This document shows, in pieces, positions 63,348 to 64,000 of a stretch of 64,000 bases of DNA. The notes beneath the pieces were generated by a model that was given only the letters and a program-made list of their open reading frames with translations, made no database searches and was not told the DNA's origin. Source of the DNA: Lewinellaceae bacterium (GTDB taxonomy: Bacteria > Bacteroidota > Bacteroidia > Chitinophagales > Saprospiraceae); the NCBI GenBank assembly GCA_020636075.1, contig JACJYO010000002.1:930001-994000 (forward strand). The letters run 5' to 3'. The position numbers were made by a program, and so were the translations under genes. Positions within the stretch are counted from its first letter, which is position 1. Each line of letters starts with the position of its first letter.

Positions 63348-63670
63348 GCCCGGGTGGTGGAATGGTAGACACGCAGGACTTAATGCAAAATTTGAGTACT
63401 CCTGGAGAAATTCGGGATGTAAAACCGCTTAAATTCGGGGAAACCTTCTCAACTAGTTGAATGGCAATCCCGAGCCAAGTCCTTAAATAAAGGAAAGGTG
63501 TAGAGACTTGACAGGCGGCGCCTAAGTTCCAACGTTTAATGACGGAATATGGTGAAGAGAAAGTCCAGACCACAAATTCCGGTAGCAATACCGGGAGCGG
63601 TGAAAACCGAAGTGCGTACGAAAATCCTGTGACCGTTGAGGTCGTACGGGTTCGAGTCCCGTCCCGGGCA
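63348..63670 (+). tRNA. tRNA-Leu(UAA) interrupted by a group I intron
   Basis: Exon 1 is 63348-63381 and exon 2 is 63621-63670. Joined they give an 84-nt class II tRNA: acceptor GCCCGGG/CCCGGGC with discriminator A; D stem GTG/CAC; anticodon stem CAGGA/TCCTG with loop CTTAAAA, so the anticodon is UAA; long variable arm GACC-gttga-GGTC; T arm ACGGG-TTCGAGT-CCCGT. CCA is not encoded. Without removal of 239 nt from the anticodon loop no functional tRNA can form. The split is between U34 and A35, the site used by tRNA-Leu(UAA) introns of cyanobacteria and plastids. Confidence 0.95.
63382..63620 (+). ncRNA. Self-splicing group I intron (IC3-like) in tRNA-Leu(UAA)
   Basis: 239 nt, no ORF. P1: exon end ACUU pairs with the internal guide GAGU (63394-63397), giving the required U-G pair at the 5' splice site; the last intron base is G (63620). 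P4 is TTCGGG (63434-63439) with CCCGAG (63469-63474), in P and Q contexts of the type GGGGAAACC and CCCGAGCCAAG. R is GTGTAGAGACTTGACAGG (63498-63515) and S is AAGAGAAAGTCC (63555-63566); GACUU/AAGUC forms P7 with the G-C pair of the guanosine site. P9-type hairpins with GCAA (63579-63594) and GAAA (63598-63609) loops close the 3' end. These P, Q, R and S blocks resemble the cyanobacterial tRNA-Leu intron. Confidence 0.93.
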
Positions 63671-63737
63671 CTTTTCAATGAGGTTGTATTAAAAGAATAA
63701 TGGCTTTTCGAAGTAATTTTTCTTTAAATACAGCCTC

Positions 63738-64000
63738 TTATTTTTTTCTGCGACGCCAAGTTTTTGTCAATGCATGACAATTTGGACAAAGTAATGTCAG
63801 GTTGCTCAGTTCGTTATTCATCCGATCTCCATCTTTATGTTCTAACTCTAAAGGAATTTTTTCCCCCATCCATTGCCTACGGTTACACCGATAGCATTTT
63901 TCTTGAAAATAGCCTTCGCGAATTAGTCGAACCCTTAATTTATGTGATTGGTAATTTGAATTTTTAACGAGATACTCTTGTATTGGTTTTTTAGGATTTG
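63738..64000 (-). CDS. HNH endonuclease, C-terminal part (5' end outside window)
   Basis: The minus-strand frame is open from the window edge to the TAA at 63738-63740, giving 86 complete codons of a truncated gene. It reads Asn-Pro-Lys-Lys-Pro-Ile at the window edge, then KCYRCNRRQWMGEKIPLELEH, NNELSNLTLLCPNCHALT and a basic end KTWRRRKK. The H in ELEH, the N in SNLTLLC and the H in NCH form an HNH (beta-beta-alpha-metal) active site; the pairs CYRC and CPNC look like a structural zinc site. It is probably a DNA nicking or cutting enzyme. It starts beyond the window and converges on the tRNA-Leu gene, with 67 bp between. Confidence 0.85.
   Translation of the reverse strand, partial: NPKKPIQEYLVKNSNYQSHKLRVRLIREGYFQEKCYRCNRRQWMGEKIPLELEHKDGDRMNNELSNLTLLCPNCHALTKTWRRRKK

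Noticed and set aside
63348..63670. tmRNA or two-piece RNA
   Set aside because: The length is similar to tmRNA, but both halves form a complete Leu tRNA with an anticodon arm; there is no alanine acceptor with G3-U70 and no tag reading frame.

Overview
The window looks like chromosome of a Bacteroidota bacterium, most likely of the Saprospiria/Chitinophagia side (an inference). Reasons: promoter -7 boxes of the TAnnTTTG type (TATCTTTG, TACATTTG, TACTTTTG); almost no Shine-Dalgarno sites; cell-surface proteins with type IX secretion (T9SS) C-terminal domains; SprB-type adhesin repeats; a TonB receptor with a carboxypeptidase-regulatory-like N-domain; and an FtsZ ending in the Bacteroidota-type tail NSFLHDNVD.

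Layout. 1-550: end of a DinB/DUF1572 protein. 776-6487: a complete tripartite RND efflux operon (TolC-like channel, lipoprotein adaptor, inner-membrane pump), followed by an NTF2-like protein. 6963-11999: on the minus strand, a TonB-dependent receptor and a secreted caspase-fold protease with TPR repeats. 12349-29331: the complete division and cell wall (dcw) cluster on the minus strand, read as mraZ, rsmH, ftsL-like, ftsI, murE, mraY, [GxxExxY insert], murD, ftsW, murG, [small lipoprotein], murC, ftsQ, ftsA, ftsZ. It starts at a promoter carrying MraZ-type GTGG boxes and ends at a hairpin terminator. 29879-40198: small unknown proteins, a 1295-residue FG-GAP/T9SS surface protein, an SH3-like secreted protein, an amino-acid permease, a PLP sulfur-amino-acid enzyme and a beta-helix lipoprotein. 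40326-42141: an IS1634-like insertion sequence. 42403-50150: DUF2461, a phosphohistidine-type phosphatase, an LVIVD/T9SS protein, an NTF2-like protein, an L,D-transpeptidase-like lipoprotein, an ATP-cone/Mrr nuclease fusion and a large helical protein. 50587-63111: a SprB-like adhesin, DUF6438, a GT87-like membrane protein with GtrA, a cold-shock protein, a SlyD-like FKBP, an ATP-grasp/methyltransferase pair, a DUF72 protein and polyphosphate kinase. 63209-64000: tRNA-Gly(GCC), a split tRNA-Leu(UAA) and the end of an HNH nuclease gene.

Two things stand out. First, tRNA-Leu(UAA) is interrupted in its anticodon loop, after U34, by a 239-nt ORF-less group I intron. It resembles the cyanobacterial/plastid tRNA-Leu introns, and an HNH endonuclease gene lies just beyond it. 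Second, the intergenic DNA is full of inverted-repeat elements whose arms are built from short repeated words. One of these carries a PD-(D/E)XK-type GxxExxY gene and sits inside the essential dcw operon between mraY and murD. Another is a tandem array of about 50-bp palindromic units between ftsA and ftsZ.
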